Assembly (NCBI RefSeq): GCF_039545455.1
Contig: NZ_CP154467.1
Coordinates: 496,001-560,000, forward strand
Source: Brucella sp. BE17
GTDB lineage: Bacteria; Pseudomonadota; Alphaproteobacteria; Rhizobiales; Rhizobiaceae
Length of the DNA stretch: 64,000 nt
Reading direction: 5' to 3'
Positions 26,878 to 34,477 of this stretch are shown here, piece by piece. The position numbers were made by a program, and so were the translations under genes. Numbering within the stretch: the first letter of the stretch is position 1; each line of letters starts with the position of its first letter. The notes below the pieces were generated by a model. The model made no database searches. It was not told where the DNA came from and saw only the letters and a program-made list of their open reading frames with translations.

Positions 26878-26930
26878 AAATACCATCGCAGTTAAATTTT
26901 ATATATTTCAACTGTGATGGTATTTCAAAA
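26878..26930. terminator. Bidirectional terminator between portal and DUF4145-like gene
   Basis: Sixteen-base stem AAATACCATCGCAGTT (26878-26893) and AACTGTGATGGTATTT (26910-26925) with one G-T pair, an AT-rich 16-base loop and flanking A/T runs on both sides. It separates the rightward phage operon from the convergent accessory gene. Confidence 0.8.
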
Positions 26931-26931
26931 A

Positions 26932-27687
26932 TTATTTGGATTTTTTAGCAGATAGTTTGCTTGCCTTGTTAAGTATTAATTTTTTATTGTATACGCCATT
27001 TAATACATGCTCAAGAACGTCAAAGGCATCAAACAAATCATCATCTTCGACATTATCATTACCGTGAGTACCTAGATTACCGATATTTCGCAGACCTTGT
27101 AGTTCTGTCTTTAAATCTAAACCTTGTGTGAACGCATCAATACGTTGAGAGAGATTTAAACGGTATGGTTTTTGATTTTTATCAATTCCTTTGGTAACAA
27201 CGCTTTGTTCATCAAGCATTGCTTCAATAGCCGTTCGTAATCGAGCGACACAAGCAGATGTGTCGGTCCAGTAAATTTGAAAAGCTAATAAGAGTTGATC
27301 CTTTACTCGTTTGGGTACGGAATTGGATATCTTAAATATTGGCAAAGGCGGAAAGACAGTCCGTATTCTCAAAGCTTCTATGTAATTAAAACTTATACCA
27401 TACTCTTCGTGAAATTCTTCCTCCTCTACAGTTTCACTGTCACCAGTTAAATAAACTATCTCTCCGCAATGAGCCTCGTCGCATTTCAACTCTGCGGCCC
27501 ATCGTTGTGTTATGGAATAAGGTTCAGGACCATATTCACCATGACTATTTATTGAGTACTGAGGTTCTACTATAGCTAGTTTTTTTTCTGCCAGACGGAC
27601 TTTTCCCATTTCACATGATGGGCAAGGAAATGATGATAAGTTGTCTTGGGTGCGAAGCTTATACCATGTCGGACGATGTATCGTCAT
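26932..27687 (-). CDS. DUF4145-like protein with zinc-binding N terminus (251 aa), accessory gene
   Basis: Start at ATG 27687 with GGGGG upstream. N-terminal CPSCEMGK and a second CDEAHCGEIVYL suggest a zinc ribbon. The C-terminal part carries the DUF4145 pattern: ACVARLRTAIEAMLDEQ, then LSQRIDAFTQG, then LQGLRNIGNLGTHGND and a last helix. DUF4145 domains occur beside restriction and other defence genes, but the biochemical role is unknown. The gene lies on the opposite strand, is AT-rich, and splits portal from protease: a typical inserted moron. Confidence 0.78.
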   Translation of the reverse strand: MTIHRPTWYKLRTQDNLSSFPCPSCEMGKVRLAEKKLAIVEPQYSINSHGEYGPEPYSITQRWAAELKCDEAHCGEIVYLTGDSETVEEEEFHEEYGISFNYIEALRIRTVFPPLPIFKISNSVPKRVKDQLLLAFQIYWTDTSACVARLRTAIEAMLDEQSVVTKGIDKNQKPYRLNLSQRIDAFTQGLDLKTELQGLRNIGNLGTHGNDNVEDDDLFDAFDVLEHVLNGVYNKKLILNKASKLSAKKSK

Positions 27688-27741
27688 TTTACCCCCTATA
27701 ATATTCACCGCTTATTATACTATTATTTTCAAATCCGCACT

Positions 27742-27795
27742 TAAATCTTGCAGAACTATCCCGCACGATCAGTCCAGATAACATTTTCTGGACTG
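27742..27795 (+). promoter_or_regulatory. Late-leader element copy 3, before capsid protease
   Basis: TTAAATCTTGC (27741-27751, two differences from the consensus) followed by a perfect nine-base inverted repeat CAGTCCAGA (27770-27778) / TCTGGACTG (27787-27795) that ends four bases before the protease ATG (27800) and includes the only GGA available as a ribosome binding site. Confidence 0.55.
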
Positions 27796-27799
27796 ACGA

Positions 27800-28903
27800 A
27801 TGCCGAAGAAAATCGAAAAAATTCAAGGACAGATGCGCACACGAGCACATGCTCGCGGTGCACGTACTGTCAATGTCGGAGATAAATCTTTCGATATAAT
27901 CATCAGCACTGAGACGCCTGTCCGTACCTGGATTCAGAATCCTAACAATCCGTCCGAAACCATTGAAGTTGATGAGATTTTGTTGGCTTCGGGTCTGGAT
28001 TATTCTCGCACCGAAAATATGCCACTCATTGATTGCCACGATACTTTTTCTGGCATCAAAAGCATTCTCGGCATGGTCGAGAACGTCCGCGCAGTGGGTT
28101 CGGAAATCCACGGAACTGCCGTTCTAAACACTGAAAATGCAGGTCTGATCACCGACATCGAGCGCGGTCACTACAACCAGATCAGTGCAGGTTACGGCGT
28201 CAACGCGTATGAAATCGAATTCCGCAACGACGATGTACCACTCGCATTTGCAACGTCTTGGACGCTCTATGAAGCCAGCCTTGTCGCCGTTGGCGCTGAT
28301 CCGAATGCGAGTGTCAGGTCAGCAGGTCGCACGATACCGACACCCACAATTTCCTTCCGCAACAAGCCTGCCAAAGCGGCGAAGCCGAAGGCTAATTCCA
28401 CCAGAAAACTTAGAAAATTGGAGAAAAGAACTATGGAAGAACAAGACCTTATTGAACTCGTTGACGCCGCAGAAGCTGCTGCAGAGATCGTTGAAGAAGC
28501 GGTAGCCGCTGTTGAAGCAGCTATCGAAGAGCTGGGCGACAGCGTACCCGAGGAAGTTCTCGAACGTGCTCGTAAACTTCGTAATGAAGATGACAATGAA
28601 GACGAAGAGCAGCGTAAGCACGGCAAACGTGAAGACGCTGCTGATGACGAGAAGAAGGAAGAGGAAGAAATTCGCTCTATCCGTTCCATTGCAAAGAGCT
28701 ATGGCCTCACGAAAGCAGTCGACGATCTGGTCGCCCTAGGCACTCGCTCGAAGGACCTGAAAGCCAGCATTCGCTCTGCGATCCTTTCAAAGGCAATTGG
28801 CACGTCTGGCGCTCGCTCTGACATCGAGCCGAAGCCTGTTCGTAAAGAAGCCAAGCTGACGTCAGCTCGTGACATATACGCCAAACTCAACAAGCGTGGC
28901 TAA
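27800..28903 (+). CDS. Capsid maturation protease fused to scaffold (C/Nu3-like)
   Basis: Residues 1-180 form a prohead protease: His80 in IDCHDTFSG and Ser129 in YNQISAGYG are the likely catalytic pair, followed by TSWTLYEASLVAVGADPNA. After a basic linker the C-terminal half (about 212-367) is Glu-rich coiled coil, the scaffold. In lambda the equivalent C gene contains Nu3 as an internal start; the same seems true here (28433). It cleaves itself, scaffold and portal during head assembly. Confidence 0.88.
   Translation: MPKKIEKIQGQMRTRAHARGARTVNVGDKSFDIIISTETPVRTWIQNPNNPSETIEVDEILLASGLDYSRTENMPLIDCHDTFSGIKSILGMVENVRAVGSEIHGTAVLNTENAGLITDIERGHYNQISAGYGVNAYEIEFRNDDVPLAFATSWTLYEASLVAVGADPNASVRSAGRTIPTPTISFRNKPAKAAKPKANSTRKLRKLEKRTMEEQDLIELVDAAEAAAEIVEEAVAAVEAAIEELGDSVPEEVLERARKLRNEDDNEDEEQRKHGKREDAADDEKKEEEEIRSIRSIAKSYGLTKAVDDLVALGTRSKDLKASIRSAILSKAIGTSGARSDIEPKPVRKEAKLTSARDIYAKLNKRG
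28433..28903 (+). CDS. Nested scaffold protein (Nu3-like), internal in-frame start
   Basis: ATG at 28433 (residue 212 of the protease) is preceded by TTGGAG nine bases upstream, a better site than that of the full gene. The product of 156 residues would be the free scaffold (ELVDAAEAAAEIVEEAV and a KREDAADDEKKEEEE segment). Internal scaffold starts are known in lambda-type C/Nu3 genes; here it is inferred from the site. Confidence 0.6.
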   Translation: MEEQDLIELVDAAEAAAEIVEEAVAAVEAAIEELGDSVPEEVLERARKLRNEDDNEDEEQRKHGKREDAADDEKKEEEEIRSIRSIAKSYGLTKAVDDLVALGTRSKDLKASIRSAILSKAIGTSGARSDIEPKPVRKEAKLTSARDIYAKLNKRG

Positions 28904-28929
28904 ACAAAACCCATTTTTGGAGAAGATAA

Positions 28930-29316
28930 ATGACAAGATTTTACAAGCAGCGCCCTGATTTAGCGTTTCTTCTTATTCCAGCCAGCGGCGACCGTTCTTT
29001 TGAAGAGATCGCCGTTGTTGCGTCGACCACTCCGTATGAAGTTGGCACCATTCTGGTGAAGGGTGAAGACAATTATGCGGTTCTAACTTCAGCTGATCTG
29101 GAGCCAGCTGAAGAAGGCGATGAAGTGAAGGTTTCGCTCGCAATCCTTGGTGCTCGTACCGTTTTCCATGCTGATGATGAGCAGACACAAGCTCCGGCTC
29201 TTGCCGTCGTTCGCGATGCCACGATCAAAGCTTTTGAACTCGTTTTGCCAGCTGGGGTCACCATCGACGTGCTTGCACCGTACTTGGAAAAACAGGGCCT
29301 CATCCTTCGTTCGTAA
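28930..29316 (+). CDS. Capsid decoration protein (lambda gpD-like)
   Basis: The 128-residue protein with TTPYEVGTILVKGEDNYAVL and LVLPAGVTIDVLAPYLEKQG fits trimeric head-stabilising gpD/HDPD proteins, which clamp the expanded capsid from outside. TTTTGGAG is eight bases upstream. Gene order C-D-E supports it. Confidence 0.85.
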   Translation: MTRFYKQRPDLAFLLIPASGDRSFEEIAVVASTTPYEVGTILVKGEDNYAVLTSADLEPAEEGDEVKVSLAILGARTVFHADDEQTQAPALAVVRDATIKAFELVLPAGVTIDVLAPYLEKQGLILRS

Positions 29317-29355
29317 AAAGAACAAAACGTAAACAAATATTGTTTGGAGAAACTA

Positions 29356-30357
29356 ATGGAACTGAATAACATTCTTAACAGCGGCAACGAGTTGTTCTCG
29401 AAGGTGGCTCTTACTGACCATGTAGTCACCCAGCCTTACGTGCCTGACTTGGTCAGCAAGTGGCTGCCTTGGAATAGCGAAGGCGTTCACCTGCCAACCG
29501 TTGCCATTGATTTTACCGATGGCACACTCGACATGATCCCTGAAGCTGTTCGTGGTGCGCCAGGCGATGCTCCAGAGCGCGATACCGACAGCTCCGTGCT
29601 CGTGAAAATCCCTCACTACCCTCAGCAGAATACTCTGCTTGCAACCCAGTTTGAAGGCATCCGTGCAGCTGGTAGCGAGCTTCTGGTGACTGTTGAAACT
29701 GAGCGCAACAAGCTGCTCTCGCGCTTCAACAAGCGCAATCGCCTGATGTGGGAAGTGTCCCGTATCGGTGCTGTAACGGGCAAGCTCCTTGGTTCAAAGG
29801 GTCAAGTGATCAAGAACTGGAACAAGGAATTTTCGGCTGCTCAGACAAAGGTGCAGATCGACTTTGCATCTGCAAATACGAAGCTTCGCACTGAACTTGT
29901 GAAAGCGAAGGATAAGGGCGAAGACAACCTGGGCGAATTTACCGCTGACCGCTGGATTTTGATAGCTGGCAAAGACGCTTTTCCATTGATCACGGATCAT
30001 CCGAACTTTGAAAAAATGTTCGAGCGCTACAACGACGGCGCGACGCTTCGCGATGATCTCAGCGATGGTTTCAAGATCGCTTCGAACATCACTGCGGTGA
30101 AGTATACTCGCAACAAAATCGGTGGACAGACTATCTTTGGCGATAGCGACATGTACCTCGTGCCTGTCGTCGACGGCATGTTTCAGACACGTTTTGGTCC
30201 AGGAACTGGAATGGGCGATCTCGGCGTTATCGGCCTGCCAGAATATGTCTCACCGTACGACCTGCCGCACGATGAAGGCGTCGAGCTGAAGGCTCAGACT
30301 AACGTCATCAGCTGGGTGCAGCGCCTCCAGGCCATCGTGAAAATCGAACCCAAGTAA
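29356..30357 (+). CDS. Major capsid protein (lambda gpE family)
   Basis: Main shell protein, 333 residues, close to lambda gpE (341). Family phrases include TVAIDFTDGTLDMIPEAVRG, an acidic-to-basic linker, RNRLMWEVSRIGAVTGKL, and the C-terminal GVELKAQTNVISWVQRLQAI. Start at ATG 29356 with TTGGAG seven bases upstream. The gene is followed by a terminator, as strongly expressed capsid genes often are. Confidence 0.92.
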   Translation: MELNNILNSGNELFSKVALTDHVVTQPYVPDLVSKWLPWNSEGVHLPTVAIDFTDGTLDMIPEAVRGAPGDAPERDTDSSVLVKIPHYPQQNTLLATQFEGIRAAGSELLVTVETERNKLLSRFNKRNRLMWEVSRIGAVTGKLLGSKGQVIKNWNKEFSAAQTKVQIDFASANTKLRTELVKAKDKGEDNLGEFTADRWILIAGKDAFPLITDHPNFEKMFERYNDGATLRDDLSDGFKIASNITAVKYTRNKIGGQTIFGDSDMYLVPVVDGMFQTRFGPGTGMGDLGVIGLPEYVSPYDLPHDEGVELKAQTNVISWVQRLQAIVKIEPK

Positions 30358-30398
30358 CCAGAGATTCCCGCGCTTTTACCTCCCAGCGCGGTTACCAG

Positions 30399-30442
30399 GC
30401 CGAGGACAGGGTGGCGCTCCTTCCCATCCTCGGCCGTTTTTA
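30399..30442 (+). terminator. Rho-independent terminator after capsid gene
   Basis: Nine-base perfect stem GGCCGAGGA / TCCTCGGCC (30399-30407, 30427-30435) followed by GTTTTTAT. It is 40 bp after the capsid stop and may set high capsid dosage relative to tail genes. Confidence 0.85.
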
Positions 30443-30470
30443 TTTAAGGCGCTGTTTTTAGGAGATTCTT

Positions 30471-30800
30471 ATGACGATACCAGTCGTTAAGACCGCCATC
30501 GCGCCGAACGGTGCATTACCCGCTCATCCAGCTCCAAGCGCCGTGAGCATGAACGTAGCACAAATTTCAGTAGCTGCTGATGCTCCTGCCGCACACACAG
30601 TCTCCGCTGTCACTTCGCTCGTGCAGATCAAGCCAACCTCGGATGTCTTGTTCTATGCGGACAAGCCAGGCGAAGAGTTCACGCCCGATTTCGGCATGCC
30701 ACTCGCCGCAGGAGGCTATTTCTCATTCTCTGTAGAAGCAGGCTGCACACTTCATTTTTCGGCCGATAAAGCTGCTCTCGTTTATGTGCTGGAGGGCTAA
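30471..30800 (+). CDS. Small putative virion protein (109 aa)
   Basis: AGGAG sits six bases before the ATG. The Ala/Val/Pro-rich sequence (VVKTAIAPNGALPAHPAP) is followed by a beta-sandwich-like C terminus (PLAAGGYFSFSVEAG, LHFSADKAALVYVLEG), reminiscent of head-fibre or cell-surface-binding decoration proteins. Located between capsid and head-tail joining genes. No firm family. Confidence 0.65.
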   Translation: MTIPVVKTAIAPNGALPAHPAPSAVSMNVAQISVAADAPAAHTVSAVTSLVQIKPTSDVLFYADKPGEEFTPDFGMPLAAGGYFSFSVEAGCTLHFSADKAALVYVLEG

Positions 30801-30803
30801 ACC

Positions 30804-32075
30804 ATGCTGAATCCTATTCTCCCAACCAGCACTGGCGGCGGTACTGATCCCGAGCTGGAAGGCCGTGTCGACGCGCTTGAGCAAAAAACAGAGCAGACCG
30901 CTCACGATGTGACGTCGCTGTATGAAAACATCATCGCGCCGTTGTCCGACTCTGTTGGTGAGATCGACACAAAAGTCTACTCGCTCGAAAACGGTTTTGA
31001 TGAGCTGAAAACTACTGTTGAGGCACACGAAAATAGCCTGGCTGACACCGAACGTTTTAAAGAGAGCGCAACGCTGCCATTTCAAGGTTTTTCTGTTTCA
31101 TATTTGTACGGACAAGCTGGAAATTTTTTGAGTTGGCAGACACCACTATCGCGTTTCAATACCGCGCTGGGAACGGTCGTTTTTACAGCAAACGATGTTG
31201 AATGCTCTTTTGAAGTCACAGAAACCGACACAGTCAATGATGTTGTAAGCAAGTTTTACGACGCGGCGTCAGCTGCTGGATACTATACATATCCGAGCAT
31301 GTTTTTAGGAAATCTGCGGTTCGAAGCTAGTCTCGGCTCTAGCTTGCGCTTCCCACAAACGTCTTGGCCAGCTCTCTGGTCAGTGCTCGGTGTGAGCGGA
31401 CAAAGCGTTTATTCGAACGCAATTGAAGATCCTTTTACGTTGTCTCCGCAAAAAATGTTGCTGCAAAACTCTGGCGGCGAAAATGTTGATGATCGCTTTC
31501 AACGTTTGCAGACCGAGTTGGATATGCTCGACTATGTCAGCGGAAAGGTTGGGCCTGTAGATATTCTGCAAGATCCTCAGATTGGGCAGATTGCTTATAT
31601 CTACAGCTCTGGAGAAGGTTATTATAATGGAGCTGAAGATTTATCATTCTATCTGATCGCTTCAGATACTATGGAAATGACCGTTAACGGTAATCTTATT
31701 ACCGTAGTTGCAGGTGAAGACCTCAGTTTTTGGGGCATATTTAATGCCATTTCTAATTCTTTGCCGCATCCGTTGATGCTTGAATATTTTGGCGGTCAAC
31801 TTCGTATCGTCGTGCAAGGCAATACTGATATCCAGATTATAAGCGGCAAAATCGCTCAACTGTTTGGCTTCATGAATTCCAGCGCAACGACGCGAGAATT
31901 TGAGCAGCTTCCGTACGGATTTAAAGCAACAGAAATACTACATGATTTGAACCGCACTTATCCGCTTTCAGTCGACGCAACGCTTGAACTCATGCGCAGT
32001 GAAATTCACAACTTGCAGAACGGCATAAATCATCTTTTACGTGAAGTTGCAGAACTGAAAAGCGGGGGTGCCTGA
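30804..32075 (+). CDS. Putative structural protein with N-terminal coiled coil (423 aa)
   Basis: GGAGGG eight bases upstream. Residues 15-85 form a trimeric-type coiled coil (ELEGRVDALEQKTEQTAHDV and further heptads), then beta-rich domains with two related segments (TVNDVVSKFYDAASAAGYYT; DLSFWGIFNAISNSLPHPLM) and a C-terminal coiled coil (LELMRSEIHNLQNGINHLLR). The plan is that of a head fibre or neck whisker. Its stop overlaps the next start by one base. Confidence 0.7.
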   Translation: MLNPILPTSTGGGTDPELEGRVDALEQKTEQTAHDVTSLYENIIAPLSDSVGEIDTKVYSLENGFDELKTTVEAHENSLADTERFKESATLPFQGFSVSYLYGQAGNFLSWQTPLSRFNTALGTVVFTANDVECSFEVTETDTVNDVVSKFYDAASAAGYYTYPSMFLGNLRFEASLGSSLRFPQTSWPALWSVLGVSGQSVYSNAIEDPFTLSPQKMLLQNSGGENVDDRFQRLQTELDMLDYVSGKVGPVDILQDPQIGQIAYIYSSGEGYYNGAEDLSFYLIASDTMEMTVNGNLITVVAGEDLSFWGIFNAISNSLPHPLMLEYFGGQLRIVVQGNTDIQIISGKIAQLFGFMNSSATTREFEQLPYGFKATEILHDLNRTYPLSVDATLELMRSEIHNLQNGINHLLREVAELKSGGA

Positions 32076-32440
32076 TGTCTAAGCACCCGGCATTCAACGC
32101 CCTTGCACGAACCGCAAATAGGGTATTTCGTGAGCGCGGCCAGCACTTCTGGCACCAGCACGATGCTGACATCGCGCAGCCGATACAGCTGATTTTTAAC
32201 GACGCCTACGCCGAAGTTGATGCAGCTGGCGTACGTGTTGAAGAAGCTCAGCCAACTGCTTTCGTACTCATTGAGGATGCATGCAGGCTAGCACCGGGGA
32301 GGGCATCTGGACCGTTAGATTTGATATTCAGCAACCGCGACGAACTTACAATATCTGGTGTCAGATACGGAATAGAATCTTGCAGGGGGGACGGTTACGC
32401 TCAGTTGGAGATTAAGCTTTCGAGAAAGAATTCTGGCTGA
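32075..32440 (+). CDS. Head-tail joining protein (lambda FII-like)
   Basis: The 121-residue protein between head and tail genes has the compact beta-rich pattern of FII/head-completion proteins (IQLIFNDAYAEVDAAGVRVE, then LTISGVRYGIESCRGDGYAQ). It would attach to the connector and present the docking face for the tail. The one-base overlap on each side shows tight coupling. The late-leader motif copy 4 lies inside its 3' end. Confidence 0.65.
   Translation: MSKHPAFNALARTANRVFRERGQHFWHQHDADIAQPIQLIFNDAYAEVDAAGVRVEEAQPTAFVLIEDACRLAPGRASGPLDLIFSNRDELTISGVRYGIESCRGDGYAQLEIKLSRKNSG
32373..32383 (+). promoter_or_regulatory. Late-leader motif copy 4, inside the FII-like gene
   Basis: TAGAATCTTGC 67 bp before the tail terminator gene start (32440). 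Unlike the other copies it is within a coding region and has no good hairpin downstream, only short CTTTC/GAAAG arms. Confidence 0.5.
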
Positions 32441-32904
32441 TGGCGCATGTGAAGAGACAGGTGAGAGATGGGGTAAAGAACGTTTTGAAAACGCTTCCTG
32501 AACTCGCGTCTGTCCACTCAGTAAGCCGTACTTTCCGCTCTGCACAGCGTGATGAGTTTCCCATGGCTCTTATTGCCGTGTCGGAGACAATCGAGTTCGC
32601 TGACAAAAATCCGATCGGTTCCCGCCTCCTGCAGCGCAACATCAATATCGATGTGACTTTGGCCGTGCGAGACAGCGTCGAAGATGCCGAAGATATCCTC
32701 GACGATCTGTCTGTCTCGGTCGAAAAGGCCCTTTTAATGCCGTCCTCAATCGGTGCTGGAAAGCTCATGTTTTGGCGCTTCAACGGCTCTGGAGCAATGA
32801 ACGGCGAGCCGACCGAAGACGGTTTAATAATCGTCCAACCTCTCAATTTCTCATGCGCGGTGATGACGAAAGACATCACGCCTGACGTCAACCTTCACCC
32901 TTAG
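32440..32904 (+). CDS. Tail terminator protein (lambda gpU-like)
   Basis: The 154-residue protein (RQVRDGVKNVLKTLPELASV, FPMALIAVSETIEFADK, INIDVTLAVRDSVEDAEDIL) has the alpha/beta plan of gpU-type proteins, which stop tail-tube growth and join the head. Followed directly by the tube protein gene, as in lambda (U-V). Confidence 0.75.
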   Translation: MAHVKRQVRDGVKNVLKTLPELASVHSVSRTFRSAQRDEFPMALIAVSETIEFADKNPIGSRLLQRNINIDVTLAVRDSVEDAEDILDDLSVSVEKALLMPSSIGAGKLMFWRFNGSGAMNGEPTEDGLIIVQPLNFSCAVMTKDITPDVNLHP

Positions 32905-32921
32905 TTTTTTTGGAGAACAAA

Positions 32922-33710
32922 ATGGCAACATATGCTTTCGCACAGATCACAGACAAGCAGCGCATCAGCGGCGGACAGGTCGCTTTTAAGATCAAAGGCA
33001 CGAACAAATATGTGTCACTTGGATCGTGCCCGACCGTCGAATTCACTCCTAATTTGACCGAGGTTGAAAGCTTCTCGGCCGAATTCGGTGACCGCCGCCT
33101 TATTGGTTCTTGGGCAGTAGGCAAGGACGGTACGATCAACCTGACTGTCGAGAGTTGGACAGAATTTTTGCACCAAGCTCTTTTCATGTCTGACAAGAAG
33201 TATGTCACGCAATCTGCTCTGGTGTCTGGAACACTGACGCTTGAGGACGTTGCGGTTGGCGACATCTTCCGTCTTGAAGGCCTGAATCCAACTATTACCG
33301 AGATCACCGATGGTGCGACTGGTGAATTAGTTGAAGACCAGCATTACACTGTACACCGCACGGGTTTTGTCGAAATCATCGCTCTGCCTGCTGGTTTTGG
33401 TACTGACGCTGTCGTCGAATATTCGCTGCCAGCAATAACCGAATCCGCAAAGCTGCTAGATCTTGGCGTCATGGCGACTTCAGGTGTTCGGGGCGAGCTG
33501 GTTATCCTTGGCGTCGTCGCTGACGGCATGCCAGGCGAAGAAGTCGAACAGACTTACTGGGATGTTGAACTTCGCCCGTCTGGTGCTGTGCCTTCCATCA
33601 ACACTGAGAGCCTGAACCAAGCCACTTTGACTGGCCGTGTTTTTGCGACGTCGGGCAAGGGCAACGGCAAGTCATACGGGCAGATGCGCACCATTCCTAA
33701 AGCAGCTTAA
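32922..33710 (+). CDS. Major tail tube protein (gpV-like)
   Basis: Start ATG 32922 with TTTTGGAG upstream. The N-terminal domain (GGQVAFKIKGTNKYVSLGSC, PTVEFTPNLTEVESFSAEFG) is a tube-protein beta sandwich and a second domain begins near residue 105 (YVTQSALVSGTLTLEDVAVG). Located between tail terminator and assembly chaperone. It polymerises around the tape measure to form the non-contractile tail tube. Confidence 0.85.
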   Translation: MATYAFAQITDKQRISGGQVAFKIKGTNKYVSLGSCPTVEFTPNLTEVESFSAEFGDRRLIGSWAVGKDGTINLTVESWTEFLHQALFMSDKKYVTQSALVSGTLTLEDVAVGDIFRLEGLNPTITEITDGATGELVEDQHYTVHRTGFVEIIALPAGFGTDAVVEYSLPAITESAKLLDLGVMATSGVRGELVILGVVADGMPGEEVEQTYWDVELRPSGAVPSINTESLNQATLTGRVFATSGKGNGKSYGQMRTIPKAA

Positions 33711-33773
33711 TTCCTCAACGGCGGGCCAGTTCTCGCCGCTAATTTTCTCTAGTTCATATTTAAGGAGCCAAAA

Positions 33774-34262
33774 ATGAACGCATTAGTAAGACCAGACATC
33801 ACGTCAATTGATGACCTTCTATCCGCCATCGACCATTCTTTTCAGACCGTGGAAATCCTCGGCAAACACACTCAGCTGCGCCCCGTGACGATTCTGGAAT
33901 GCTTGAGATTAGTGAAGCGTTTTCCGAAGCTTATCGATCTTTTTGAACCAAAGCTGGATGTTGACGGCAACCTCCTGCCTGAAGAAATGCAGCCATCATT
34001 GATCGATGTTTTTATGGATTCTGGTGTCGAAGCTGCTGCCGCGTTCATTGCTTGTGCGAGCAGTAAGGAAGGCGACGCCGCTTTCGAAACGCTTATCATA
34101 ACGAAACCTGATGATCTGACCCTTGGCCTTTTTTCTTCGGCCGTAAAAGTCACCCTAGGTGAAGGATCACTAGAAGATTTTTTTACGAAGATCGCGGGAG
34201 CGCTCAGCGGAATTCTGCCGAAAAAGTCAGGTTCCCCAGACCAAAACGCAAGGGCGGCCTGA
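33774..34262 (+). CDS. Tail assembly chaperone (G-like)
   Basis: AGGAG six bases before ATG. The helical acidic protein (162 residues) lies between tube and tape measure genes, as chaperone G does. A second frame (-1) is open from before this gene's end to 34477, so a longer G-T fusion by ribosomal frameshift is likely. Two slippery candidates are visible: T TTT TTT at 34178-34184 and the GAAAAAG run at 34220-34226. Confidence 0.82.
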   Translation: MNALVRPDITSIDDLLSAIDHSFQTVEILGKHTQLRPVTILECLRLVKRFPKLIDLFEPKLDVDGNLLPEEMQPSLIDVFMDSGVEAAAAFIACASSKEGDAAFETLIITKPDDLTLGLFSSAVKVTLGEGSLEDFFTKIAGALSGILPKKSGSPDQNARAA

Positions 34263-34477
34263 ATTTAACAGGCTCTTTTGTAGCGTTGGTGAAGGACGCG
34301 ATTAGTTTTGAAAACATAACGGGAATTTCTGGCTTAAATCTTTCAGCGCGACAGTTGATGATGAGAATGAAAGTTCTCCGTCGTGATCAAAAACGCGAGC
34401 AAATACAGTTGGCAGAGGCGTTTCTGGTCGCTCAGCACGGCGATAAAAATGCATGGGAAGAATTTTGTAAAACATGA
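34178..34477 (+). CDS. T-like extension of the tail chaperone, reached by -1 frameshift
   Basis: In the -1 frame no stop occurs from 34178 to 34475. If the shift is at 34226 the extension reads VRFPRPKRKGGLNLTGSFVA and continues DAISFENITGISGLNLSARQ. A stand-alone start at 34286 has no ribosome binding site and would lose the conserved-looking GGLNLTG segment. The stop overlaps the tape measure start by four bases (ATGA). lambda makes its G-T chaperone the same way. Confidence 0.72.
   Translation, partial: FFYEDRGSAQRNSAEKVRFPRPKRKGGLNLTGSFVALVKDAISFENITGISGLNLSARQLMMRMKVLRRDQKREQIQLAEAFLVAQHGDKNAWEEFCKT

Noticed and set aside
34286-34477. Stand-alone 63-codon gene
   Set aside because: No ribosome site; better explained as the frameshifted extension of the tail chaperone.
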